A DNA stretch of 64,000 bases from Ructibacterium sp965146665. Lineage in GTDB: Bacteria > Bacillota > Clostridia > Monoglobales > Monoglobaceae. The notes below the pieces were generated by a model that saw only the letters and a list, made by a program, of their open reading frames with translations, was not told the origin of the DNA and made no database searches. The position numbers and the translations under genes were made by a program. Within the stretch, counting starts at the first letter, position 1, and each line of letters starts with the position of its first letter. The DNA is taken from NCBI GenBank assembly GCA_965146665.1, contig CBCTHE010000003.1, positions 62,001 to 126,000 on the forward strand. Direction: 5' to 3'. Shown here in pieces: positions 43,561 through 51,471 of this stretch.

Positions 43561-44673
43561 ATGAATAAAAAGACCATGAAAATTGTTGCCATTGTGATTG
43601 CATGTCTGTTTTTGCTGGGCATTGCCGCGCCGTTGCTGGCAATGTTTGTGTTTGCGGAGCCTGAGGATATGACACTGCGGGAATATGATGAAAAGCAGCA
43701 GTCTGCTCTCGCGGAGATGCAGGAACTGGAAAAACAGATGAATGAGGCCGGAGAAAAGGTCTATCAGCTGGAAAAGGCGATGGAGGAAAACGACAGGGAG
43801 CTGGAGACTGTGACCCAGGAGCTTTCAGAGGTAGAGGCCAGGGAAGCGGAACAGATGGACAGTTTCAAAGAACGTTTCAAAGCCACCTGTGAAAATGGGC
43901 CCGCATCCTATCTGGAGCTGATTTTTTCGGCGGATAATTTTTCGGATTTTATTGACCGACTTGTCATAGCACAGGAGATTGCGGAATACGATAAGAATAT
44001 CCTCAGTTCCATGGAAGAGGTAAAAGAGGATATCAGGGCAGGGAAAGATCAAAAAGAAGCCATTAGGGCTGAACAGGAAAAGACAAAGGCGGAGCTGGAA
44101 CAGGCAATGGCGGAGCTGTATCAAAAATCGGCAGAGGCGGCCCAGTATATGAAGGAGCTTGAAAATGACAAAAAGGCATATGAGCAATATTTAAGGGATA
44201 AGGAGGAAGAAGAGCGGCAAACTAAGCTGTCGGCAGGGCTTCAGGCTGTGGATGGTCCGGCCGACCTGAGCCGTGTTTCGGAGGGAATGTTTCTATGGCC
44301 GACGAACACAGAGGTGATCACCAGCGCTTTTTCTCCAAACAGGGTCAATCCCGTATCGGGTGTGGTGCGGGCACATACCGGTACTGACATCGGTGCAGAG
44401 CAGGGGGCGCCAATCTGGGCTGCGCAGAGCGGAACCGTTGTTCTGGCCGAATACAATGGCGGATATGGAAATTGTGTGATCATTGACCATGGCAATGGGA
44501 TTACAACTCTGTATGGGCATATGAGCACAATCCTTGTTCAGCAGGGTGATACGGTGCGTCAGGGCGATCAGATCGGCAGGGTGGGATCCACTGGAAACTC
44601 CACAGGCCCGCATCTTCATTTTGAGGTGCTGATCGATGGTACACCAGTTAATGCTATGCTGTTTTTTAATTGA
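43561..44673 (+). CDS. Coiled-coil M23 peptidoglycan endopeptidase (EnvC-like)
   Basis: A 370-residue exported protein with an N-terminal hydrophobic signal (about 7-30), a long coiled coil (about 38-225) and a LytM/M23 domain at the C-terminus. Zinc ligands are seen in GVVRAHTGTDIGAEQG (His, Asp) and HLHFEVLIDG (HxH), with IIDHGNGITTLYGHMS between. It follows ftsX by 12 bp. The coiled coil and location argue that FtsEX controls its activity, as for EnvC or PcsB. The catalytic residues look complete, so it is probably an active hydrolase, unlike E. coli EnvC. Confidence 0.92.
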   Translation: MNKKTMKIVAIVIACLFLLGIAAPLLAMFVFAEPEDMTLREYDEKQQSALAEMQELEKQMNEAGEKVYQLEKAMEENDRELETVTQELSEVEAREAEQMDSFKERFKATCENGPASYLELIFSADNFSDFIDRLVIAQEIAEYDKNILSSMEEVKEDIRAGKDQKEAIRAEQEKTKAELEQAMAELYQKSAEAAQYMKELENDKKAYEQYLRDKEEEERQTKLSAGLQAVDGPADLSRVSEGMFLWPTNTEVITSAFSPNRVNPVSGVVRAHTGTDIGAEQGAPIWAAQSGTVVLAEYNGGYGNCVIIDHGNGITTLYGHMSTILVQQGDTVRQGDQIGRVGSTGNSTGPHLHFEVLIDGTPVNAMLFFN

Positions 44674-44698
44674 AGTTCATGAATGAGAGGCGAAATAT

Positions 44699-45868
44699 AT
44701 GTATATCAAAAAACCAGTCCTGATCATCGGCGCCATTGTGCTGGTGATCGTCTCGGCTGTTCTTGCCATCGGTGCGATCAATCCCTTTGGATTTACGGCT
44801 CTGGGAGATCTGATTAAATTTACCTATGTGAGCCGGCTGATTGACCAGGCTTATTATGAGGATGTTGACAGCGGGACCTATATGAATACAGCGCTCCAGG
44901 GGGTTGCGGCCGCCACGGGCGACCCTTATACTGGTTATCTCTGGGGGGAAAGCGCCCAGGAATACATGGAGGACCTGGAGGGAAACTATCAGGGGATTGG
45001 TATTTACATTGAAAATAATATGGAGGATGATACCATTACTGTTGTCTCGGCCATAGCCGGAACACCTGCCGAGGCCGCGGGGATTACCACCGGAGATAAA
45101 ATCCTGAAGATCAATGATGAGGTTTTCACGGGACAGCAGATCAACGAGGCGGCAAACGCCATGCGCGGCGCGGACGGCAGTCAGGTGACCGTCACGGTAA
45201 TGCGGAAGTCGACCGGCGCGGTAGAAGATCTGACCTTAACACGAAAGGAAATCGAAATTCAGAACGTAACCAGCGAAATGCTGACCGGTGATATCGGACG
45301 GATTGATATAACCCAATTTACACCGGGAACAGCGGATAAATTTGTAAAAGCCTATGATGAGCTGAACCAAAAGGGAATGAAAAAGCTGGTTATTGATCTG
45401 AGGAACAATCCTGGCGGACTGGTCGATGAGGCGACTGAGATTGCAAACATGTTTGTCAAGGACGGAAACGTAATCGTCTATACCATGGATAAACACGGCA
45501 ACCGGACCGACTATCCTGCGACCGGTGACGCGACCCAGATCCCGATTGTTCTGCTGACCAACCAGGGCAGTGCGTCTGCCAGCGAAATATTGACGGGAGC
45601 ACTCAAGGATTATGGGATAGGCTATCAAATTGGAGAGAAGACATATGGAAAGGGCGTTGTGCAGGGCGTGTACAATGTTGGAAAGGACAGCGTTCTCTCT
45701 GTGACGTCTGCCCGGTATTATACGCCGAATGGTGTATGTATCCACGGAGAGGGGATTGAACCGGATGAGACTGTACCCATGGATGTTGAAAAATATGTAC
45801 GCCTGTCAGCGCTGGAGCCGGAGAATGATGAACAGCTTCAGGCAGCAGTCCAGCATCTGAGCCGATAG
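44699..45868 (+). CDS. S41 family carboxyl-terminal processing protease
   Basis: A 389-residue CtpA/CtpB-like protease with an N-terminal membrane anchor (about 5-30). A PDZ domain spans about 95-185, with GIGIYIENNMEDDTITV, AGITTGDKILKINDE and AANAMRG. The S41 catalytic domain follows: LVIDLRNNPGGLVDEA, then NQGSASASEILTGALKDYG with the catalytic Ser, and GEKTYGKGVVQ with the Lys. In Clostridia it regularly follows the FtsEX-M23 genes and may process envelope proteins or sporulation signals. Confidence 0.92.
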   Translation: MYIKKPVLIIGAIVLVIVSAVLAIGAINPFGFTALGDLIKFTYVSRLIDQAYYEDVDSGTYMNTALQGVAAATGDPYTGYLWGESAQEYMEDLEGNYQGIGIYIENNMEDDTITVVSAIAGTPAEAAGITTGDKILKINDEVFTGQQINEAANAMRGADGSQVTVTVMRKSTGAVEDLTLTRKEIEIQNVTSEMLTGDIGRIDITQFTPGTADKFVKAYDELNQKGMKKLVIDLRNNPGGLVDEATEIANMFVKDGNVIVYTMDKHGNRTDYPATGDATQIPIVLLTNQGSASASEILTGALKDYGIGYQIGEKTYGKGVVQGVYNVGKDSVLSVTSARYYTPNGVCIHGEGIEPDETVPMDVEKYVRLSALEPENDEQLQAAVQHLSR

Positions 45869-45869
45869 G

Positions 45870-46616
45870 ATGCGGCTTGGAATACTTTCGGTGCAAACGA
45901 CAAAAACGGGATTTTGGAGCAAAATCCGGAATCCTGTGTTTATAAAAGAGAGTTTTGAATCACCAGTATCCATGACGGTTGCTGAATTTGCTTATACGGC
46001 GGAGGAACTGTCAGTGCTTCCGGAGCGCCGCCGAACCGTGCTTTTGCAAAAGGGAATGGACCTGCTCCGCAGCCAGCATATCTGCGGTATTGTTATGACC
46101 CGTGACTGCAGCGCTGTGCTTGGAGAGGGAACATGGACTGCGGGTGCCCGCATGCCGATACCCAAGGCAAGATTTATAGAATGTGTGGAATTCGGACTGC
46201 AGAGAGCCGGAGATTTGCTGTCCGGCCAAACGGTTTATGTTTTGGACCGGGAAATGCAGACCGTGAGTTATCAGCTGTTGGTAAACATGTGCCGACATGC
46301 ACGATATCTATGCCTGCTGACCGAAAAGACGGAGATTGCGGAAGAACTCGCCGACCGTCTCTGTGATGAATACGGCGCCTATCTGGATATCAGAGATTTT
46401 TCCTATCATGTACCAGGGCGCGCGGCCTTTGTGGCAGATGTCGACCAGGGCACCGTACGGATCGGACGTGACTGCATCATAGACGGTCTGGAGGTTGACG
46501 TGGACACACATGGCTATGATGTTGACCCAAATGCGGTTTTGGCGTACCTGCCGGAACTTTCTGAAAAATTACCCTTTATATCCTGGCTGTCAGGGAAAAA
46601 GCGGTTGACAAGATAA
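45870..46616 (+). CDS. Unknown conserved-looking protein at the end of the ftsEX operon
   Basis: A 248-residue soluble protein with no signal peptide. I cannot assign a domain. It begins MRLGILSVQTTK, has a central segment TVYVLDREMQTVSYQLLVNM and then LLTEKTEIAEELADRL, which hints at a Rossmann-like alpha/beta fold, and ends in a basic KKRLTR. Its ATG comes one base after the upstream protease stop, with little ribosome binding site, implying translational coupling to the protease. Linkage suggests a part in envelope or spore development. Confidence 0.65.
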   Translation: MRLGILSVQTTKTGFWSKIRNPVFIKESFESPVSMTVAEFAYTAEELSVLPERRRTVLLQKGMDLLRSQHICGIVMTRDCSAVLGEGTWTAGARMPIPKARFIECVEFGLQRAGDLLSGQTVYVLDREMQTVSYQLLVNMCRHARYLCLLTEKTEIAEELADRLCDEYGAYLDIRDFSYHVPGRAAFVADVDQGTVRIGRDCIIDGLEVDVDTHGYDVDPNAVLAYLPELSEKLPFISWLSGKKRLTR

Positions 46617-46633
46617 ACGAGTTCGATTATAAT
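46605..46633 (+). promoter_or_regulatory. Perfect consensus promoter of greA-lysS
   Basis: TTGACA, 17 nt, TATAAT. The -35 lies inside the end of the upstream coding region. Confidence 0.85.
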
Positions 46634-46693
46634 ATTGAGATATGTAAATGAAGAAAACCGTCCTCACAGACGGACAATATGGAGGTCAAAAGA

Positions 46694-47176
46694 ATGGAAG
46701 ATAAGAAAATAACCCTTACAGTAGATGGTTTAAAAAAGCTGGAAGATGAGCTTGAATATTTAAAAACAAAAAAAAGAAAAGAGGTTTCAGAGAAGATAAA
46801 AGTGGCGCTGGGGTTCGGTGACCTGTCGGAGAACTCAGAATATGACGAGGCCAAGAATGAACAGGCCCAGGTGGAAATTCGGATCAGTGAGCTTGAAAAT
46901 ATGCTGAAGAATGTGACTGTCATTGATGCGGATGAAATTGACCGTACCAAGGTTGGCATTGGCACCAAGGTTCAGATTTTGGATGTGGAATTTGATGAAG
47001 CGGAATGGTATACCGTAGTGGGTTCCACAGAGGCGGATCCCACCCGGGATGATGAGAAGACCATCTCCAATGAGTGTCCCCTGTTTATGGCAATCAAGGG
47101 CAAAGGGGTCGGTGAAATGGCGGAAATTGACACACCTGACGGCCCGGTATCCTATAAGATCCTCGCCATTGAATAA
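46694..47176 (+). CDS. greA: Transcription elongation factor GreA
   Basis: A 160-residue GreA. The N-terminal antiparallel coiled coil has LTVDGLKKLEDELEYLK, GDLSENSEYDEAKNEQ with the acidic tip residues that activate RNA cleavage by RNA polymerase, and RISELENML. The C-terminal FKBP-like domain follows, ending in DTPDGPVSYKILAIE. TGGAGG lies 7 nt before ATG 46694. It is 41 bp upstream of lysS, the usual Firmicutes pair. Confidence 0.95.
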   Translation: MEDKKITLTVDGLKKLEDELEYLKTKKRKEVSEKIKVALGFGDLSENSEYDEAKNEQAQVEIRISELENMLKNVTVIDADEIDRTKVGIGTKVQILDVEFDEAEWYTVVGSTEADPTRDDEKTISNECPLFMAIKGKGVGEMAEIDTPDGPVSYKILAIE

Positions 47177-47217
47177 CTTGCAAAAGAGAATTGTGATAGA
47201 GAGAAAGGAAATCAAGC

Positions 47218-48732
47218 ATGAGTGAACAGAACCAACAAAATGGCGGACAGGCCGCTGCTGAAAAGGAACTGAATGAGGTGCTGCGGATCCGGAGGGAAAA
47301 GCTGGCGGTTCTGCAGGAGGAAGGGGAGAACCCCTTTGATATTACGAAGTTTGCCCGTGAAAACCATGCCCGGGATATTGTGGAGCGATATGCGGATTTT
47401 GAAGGCAGACTTGTCACTGTTGCAGGCCGGCTGATGTCAAAACGTGTCATGGGAAAGATGTCTTTTGCCGATTTGCAGGACGGTACGGGCAGGATTCAGC
47501 TTTGCGTCAAGCGGGATGAAATGGGGGAAGAGCCCTATAAAAAATACAAAAAGCTGGACATTGGCGATATTGTTGGCGTAACGGGCGAGGTATTTACGAC
47601 CCAAAAGGGCGAGATCTCAATCCGCACCGCTTCGGTCAGGCTTTTGAGTAAATCTCTGCGTCCCCTGCCGGAAAAATTCCATGGCCTTACCAATCAGGAC
47701 CTTCGATACCGTCAGCGGTATGTGGATTTGATTATGAATCCGGAGGTAAAGCGCACCTTTCAGATGCGGAGCAGAATTATGACTGCCATCCGAAATTATC
47801 TGGATTCACGGGGATATATGGAAGTCGAGACGCCAATTCTGAATACCATTGCCGGGGGCGCCGCCGCGCGTCCTTTCATTACGCACCACAATACGCTGGA
47901 TATCGATATGTATCTCCGTATTGCGCCGGAGCTTTATTTAAAGCGGCTGGTCGTGGGCGGGTTTGAGAAGGTCTATGAGATGGGGCGCCTGTTCCGGAAT
48001 GAGGGCATGGATGTCAAGCACAACCCGGAATTTACAACCATCGAATTATATCAAGCCTATTCCGACTATGTGGATATGATGGACCTGACTGAGGACATGA
48101 TTCGAACTGTGGCACAAGAGGTTCTGGGAACCACAACCATCACCTATCAAGGCGAGGAAATTGATCTGGGCAAGCCATGGGCACGAATTACTATGATTGA
48201 GGCAATCAAGCAGTATACAGGAGCGGATTTTCGTAACGTAAAGGACGCGGCAGAGGCAGAGGCGCTGGCCAAATCCATTGGCGTTGAATTTGCTGAGGAC
48301 GCGGCGCCCTTGTCCAAGGGTGAAATTATCAGCCTTGCATTTGAAGAAAAAGTCGAGGAACGGCTGGTACAGCCTACCTTTATTACCGAATATCCGGTTG
48401 AGATTTCTCCGCTTGCCAAGCGCTATGCCGACAATCCGGAATTTACAGAACGGTTTGAAGTATTCATTACCCGCCGGGAATTTGGAAACGCGTTTTCCGA
48501 GCTCAACGATCCCATTGACCAAAAAGAACGCTTCTTAAAGCAGGTCGAAAAGAGAGAAAAAGGCGATGATGAGGCCAATATGATGGATGAGGACTATGTC
48601 AACGCATTGGAGTATGGGCTGCCTCCGACTGGCGGTCTGGGAATCGGTATTGACCGGCTGGTCATGCTTTTGACCGACAGTTCATCCATCCGTGATGTAC
48701 TGTTGTTCCCCACAATGAAGCCGATTGACTGA
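47218..48732 (+). CDS. lysS: Lysyl-tRNA synthetase, class II
   Basis: A 504-residue class II synthetase. The OB-fold anticodon domain covers about 60-165. Class II motif 1 is in FQMRSRIMTAIRNYLDSRGYMEVETP, of which the last part carries the invariant Pro. Motif 2 follows in YEMGRLFRNEGMDVKHNPEFT-like sequence and motif 3 in GLGIGIDRLVMLLT. It ends with LLFPTMKPID, a normal full-length C-terminus. The ICE begins directly after the stop, so insertion appears to have preserved the gene. Confidence 0.95.
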   Translation: MSEQNQQNGGQAAAEKELNEVLRIRREKLAVLQEEGENPFDITKFARENHARDIVERYADFEGRLVTVAGRLMSKRVMGKMSFADLQDGTGRIQLCVKRDEMGEEPYKKYKKLDIGDIVGVTGEVFTTQKGEISIRTASVRLLSKSLRPLPEKFHGLTNQDLRYRQRYVDLIMNPEVKRTFQMRSRIMTAIRNYLDSRGYMEVETPILNTIAGGAAARPFITHHNTLDIDMYLRIAPELYLKRLVVGGFEKVYEMGRLFRNEGMDVKHNPEFTTIELYQAYSDYVDMMDLTEDMIRTVAQEVLGTTTITYQGEEIDLGKPWARITMIEAIKQYTGADFRNVKDAAEAEALAKSIGVEFAEDAAPLSKGEIISLAFEEKVEERLVQPTFITEYPVEISPLAKRYADNPEFTERFEVFITRREFGNAFSELNDPIDQKERFLKQVEKREKGDDEANMMDEDYVNALEYGLPPTGGLGIGIDRLVMLLTDSSSIRDVLLFPTMKPID

Positions 48733-48805
48733 GTAAGTTCGTATAAGTTCATACACAGAGGCTTTTAGAGGGTTATGGAGAGTGCTTACCACAGAACTTA
48801 CCACA
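48733..48805. repeat. Repeat cluster at the lysS-ICE junction
   Basis: TAAGTTCGTA and TAAGTTCATA stand in tandem at 48734-48743 and 48744-48753. The inverse, GAACTTAC, is at 48794-48801, pairing with GTAAGTTC at 48733-48740. CTTACCACA occurs twice, at 48785-48793 and 48797-48805. Closely spaced direct and inverted repeats just inside an element edge are typical of tyrosine-integrase core and arm sites. This reading is inferred. Confidence 0.55.
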
Positions 48806-48894
48806 ATTTACGAAAACCGCACCACAAAAAATGCGGAGCGATTATGCAAATCTCCGCAAGCCCCCGCAGCTCTCTGTAAATCTATTTAGCATCG

Positions 48895-48926
48895 AAGCCC
48901 ACCGAGAAATCGGTGGGCTTTTTTTG
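48895..48926 (+). terminator. Terminator with GAAA tetraloop, ICE left end
   Basis: AAGCCCACCGA pairs perfectly with TCGGTGGGCTT around GAAA, followed by seven T residues. It probably insulates the ICE from lysS transcription. Confidence 0.9.
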
Positions 48927-48928
48927 TT

Positions 48929-48976
48929 GCGCCTGTCGCATTCCAGAGCGGAATGTGGCAGGCGCTTTTTCTTTTC
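48929..48976 (+). terminator. Second tandem terminator, ICE left end
   Basis: GCGCCTG...CATTCC pairs with GGAATG...CAGGCGC (16 bp with two G-U pairs) and is followed by TTTTTCTTTT. Confidence 0.88.
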
Positions 48977-49059
48977 ACAGGCTGCATTTGACCCCAAAAA
49001 AATTATTTTGAAAAAGTGGTTTAATTTTTCGAGCTTTTTTTGCTGTTGTGGGGTGTGAG

Positions 49060-49420
49060 GCAAAACACCTCACGAGTTCCTTGAAAACTGAATACACATT
49101 CATCAGGTCGTTCCTGAGCGGAGGGGAAACCCTCAGCCGTATGAAAGTGCGCCATGATCCTCCTGCCCATAAGGGTAAATGCGGAAAGCAAGGAGGGAGA
49201 GCGAAGCCGAACTGTTCTGAAATATCCGGTTGCTACGGATAAGGCGATGAAACGCATCAGGGTTAATGATACTTCCCTATGGGGCTGGCGGAGAACCCGG
49301 CAGAGGTGAGATTCCTATGGACTCGGTTAGCAGCCGAGCGCCTGATGACTTCCTATTGTGCTTGGGGTGTCGTGGACAAATAAAGCACATTACATAGCCG
49401 CCGAGGGCGGCTATGAATCT
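49060..49420 (+). ncRNA. Long structured leader RNA upstream of parA
   Basis: About 360 nt without a gene. Pairings visible are GTGAGG with CCTCAC at the start, TCCTCCT (about 49158) with AGGAGGGA (about 49191), CTCGG with CCGAG around TTAGCAG (about 49322-49340), and the long-range CATCAGG (49256-49262) with CCTGATG (49341-49347). Just before the parA ribosome binding site, ATAGCCGCC pairs with GGCGGCTAT (49396-49416). The density of paired and GNRA-like elements suggests a functional RNA or an attenuator. It has no reverse transcriptase, so an intact group II intron is excluded. I recognise no family. Confidence 0.45.
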
Positions 49421-49441
49421 AAGAGAAAGGAGGTAAGCCGA

Positions 49442-50266
49442 ATGAGCGACTGCAAAACCATCGCCATCTGCAATCAGAAGGGCGGTGTAGGAAAGACCAC
49501 AACGGCGGTCAACTTGGGCATCGGTCTTGCCATGAACGGCAAGAATGTCTTGCTTGTTGATGCAGATCCGCAAGGGGATTTAACCACCTGTCTTGGCTGG
49601 CAGGATACGGACTCACTCTCTATCACGCTGGCAACAAAGCTGGCTGAGGTGATGCGGGAGGAACCCAGCGACCCCATGAGCGGCATTCTGCACCATGAGG
49701 AAAAGGTCGATGTTCTTCCTGCCAATCTGGAGCTGTCAGCGCTGGAAATGAGCCTTGTAACGGTAATGAGCAGAGAGACCACATTGCGGACATATCTCAG
49801 TCAGGTAAAAGAAAATTATGACTATATCCTGATCGACTGTATGCCCTCGCTGGGTATGATTACGCTCAATGCCCTTGCTGCGGCGGACAGCGTGATTATC
49901 CCTGTTCAGGCACAGTATCTTCCGGCTAAGGGTATGACCCAGCTATTGCAGACTGTTTCAAAGGTCAGGAAGCACATCAATCCCAGCTTGAAGATAGACG
50001 GTATTCTGCTGACACTGGTGGACGGGCGGACAAACCTCGCCAGAAGCACTGTGGAAGCCCTCAGAGCGAACTTTGGGAGCGTTATGAGGATTTATAAGGC
50101 TTCCATTCCCAGCGCCGTAAAAGCCGCCGAGGTGAGTTCTAAGGGCAAGAGCATTTTTGCCTATGAGCCGAGCAGTCCAGCGTCAAAGGCTTATACCGAC
50201 TTCACAAGGGAGGTGTTAGCCAGTGGCAGGCAGAAAGAGCGACTTCGTTCTGCCGACGCTCGATGA
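49442..50266 (+). CDS. parA: ParA-family partition ATPase
   Basis: A 274-residue Walker-type ATPase. CNQKGGVGKTTTAVNLG is the deviant Walker A, VDADPQGDLTTCLG the A' region, and YILIDCMPSLGMITLNAL the Walker B. It resembles Soj/ParA of ICEs, which stabilise the excised circle or position the element. AAAGGAGG lies before ATG 49442. It overlaps parB by 44 bp. Confidence 0.93.
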   Translation: MSDCKTIAICNQKGGVGKTTTAVNLGIGLAMNGKNVLLVDADPQGDLTTCLGWQDTDSLSITLATKLAEVMREEPSDPMSGILHHEEKVDVLPANLELSALEMSLVTVMSRETTLRTYLSQVKENYDYILIDCMPSLGMITLNALAAADSVIIPVQAQYLPAKGMTQLLQTVSKVRKHINPSLKIDGILLTLVDGRTNLARSTVEALRANFGSVMRIYKASIPSAVKAAEVSSKGKSIFAYEPSSPASKAYTDFTREVLASGRQKERLRSADAR

Positions 50267-51173
50267 CCTGTTTTCTACACAGGAGCAGCGGGAGGAAGCA
50301 AAGCTCGCCAGAATACGGGATATTCCCATTGAGCTGATAGACAGCTTTCCCGACCACCCTTTTAAGGTACGGGACGATGAGGACATGACCCAGCTTGTGG
50401 AGAGTATCAAGGAGCGGGGGGTGATTACTCCCGCTACGGTGAGACCAAAGGACGATGGGCGTTATGAGCTTGTCTCAGGACACCGGCGAAAACGGGCGTG
50501 TGAGCTTGCCGGTATGGACACCCTGCGCTGTGAGGTCGTGGAGCTTACGAGAGATGAAGCCACGATTCTGATGGTGGAGAGCAACTTCCAGCGTTCTCAA
50601 ATCCTGCCCAGCGAAAAGGCATTTGCCTACAAAATGCGGCTTGATGCTATGAGCAGACAGGGTAAGAGAACGGATTTAACTTCTACACCACTGGTGGAGA
50701 AGTTGTCTGGAGTTGATGCACTGTCCGTATCAAAGATAGGCGCAGAAACGGGTGAGAGCCGAGAGCAAATCCGTCGCTATGTCCGCTTGACGAATCTTGT
50801 CCCTGAGCTGCTTCAGTTTGTGGACGAGGGCAGAATTAAGATGCGTCCAGCGGTGGAGCTGTCCTATCTGGACGAGGACTGTCAGCGTGATGTGGTGGAC
50901 GAAATCGACATGACCGATTCCACCCCCTCCCACGACCAGACTATCCGAATGAGGAAGTTCTTTGAAGAAGGCAAGCTGTCAACCGAGGTTATCCAAGCCA
51001 TCATGGAGGAGGAGAAGCCGAACCAGCGGGAGAAGATCGTGCTGCGGGGAGAGCGTGTCAGGCAGCTTATCCCGAAGTCTGTACCATTGAACCAGACGGA
51101 GGATTATGTCTGCAAGGCGTTGGAGCATTATGCCAGCTTTCTGCGGCGGAGAGCGGAGCGTGATTCCCGTTAA
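50223..51173 (+). CDS. parB: ParB/Spo0J-like partition protein
   Basis: A 316-residue ParB. The CTPase/N-terminal domain has HPFKVRDDEDMTQLVESIKE and YELVSGHRRKRACELAG (the GHRR motif that binds CTP). The HTH domain contains LSVSKIGAETGESREQIRRYV. It starts with GTG at 50223, inside parA, behind GGGAGGTG. A parS site was not found by eye. Together with ParA it probably acts on the element's own maintenance. Confidence 0.92.
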   Translation: MAGRKSDFVLPTLDDLFSTQEQREEAKLARIRDIPIELIDSFPDHPFKVRDDEDMTQLVESIKERGVITPATVRPKDDGRYELVSGHRRKRACELAGMDTLRCEVVELTRDEATILMVESNFQRSQILPSEKAFAYKMRLDAMSRQGKRTDLTSTPLVEKLSGVDALSVSKIGAETGESREQIRRYVRLTNLVPELLQFVDEGRIKMRPAVELSYLDEDCQRDVVDEIDMTDSTPSHDQTIRMRKFFEEGKLSTEVIQAIMEEEKPNQREKIVLRGERVRQLIPKSVPLNQTEDYVCKALEHYASFLRRRAERDSR

Positions 51174-51219
51174 TTCCCCCATCTCACACTCTTACCCCCT
51201 GAGAACTACCTGACTTACC

Positions 51220-51248
51220 GAGATAAAATAAACTATCTCCTTTTTTTC
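51220..51248 (+). terminator. Weak terminator after parB
   Basis: GAGATA pairs with TATCTC around an 8-nt loop and is followed by CTTTTTTT. The word TATCTC recurs twice more just downstream. Confidence 0.5.
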
Positions 51249-51414
51249 TATCTCTTGAGTCAGTCTATCTCAACAATCGCATCATTCACGCCGAGCAACA
51301 AAGGCTGATATGATAAAAGATTACCCTGCAAATTCCGCCACAAGTTTTGTCTGTTTTTCGGGAAGTAAGGCAGGAGAGGTCTTTACAGCCGAAAAAACGA
51401 AGGGCTATGTTTTC

Positions 51415-51440
51415 CCGCAGTTTCAGACTGCGGTTTTTTT
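51415..51440 (+). terminator. Attenuator-like terminator in the leader of the SLH-protein gene
   Basis: CCGCAGT pairs with ACTGCGG around TCAG, followed by eight T residues, only 32 nt before the SLH-protein start codon. Transcripts entering from parB would stop here, so read-through may be controlled. Confidence 0.75.
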
Positions 51441-51471
51441 GCGCCCAAAATCTAAAATGGAGGATTCGACA

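Noticed and set aside
49138..49420. Group II intron suggested by GTGCGCC and intron-like motifs in the ICE leader
   Set aside because: No reverse transcriptase and no recognisable domain V follow, so at most a fragment; reported as a structured leader instead.
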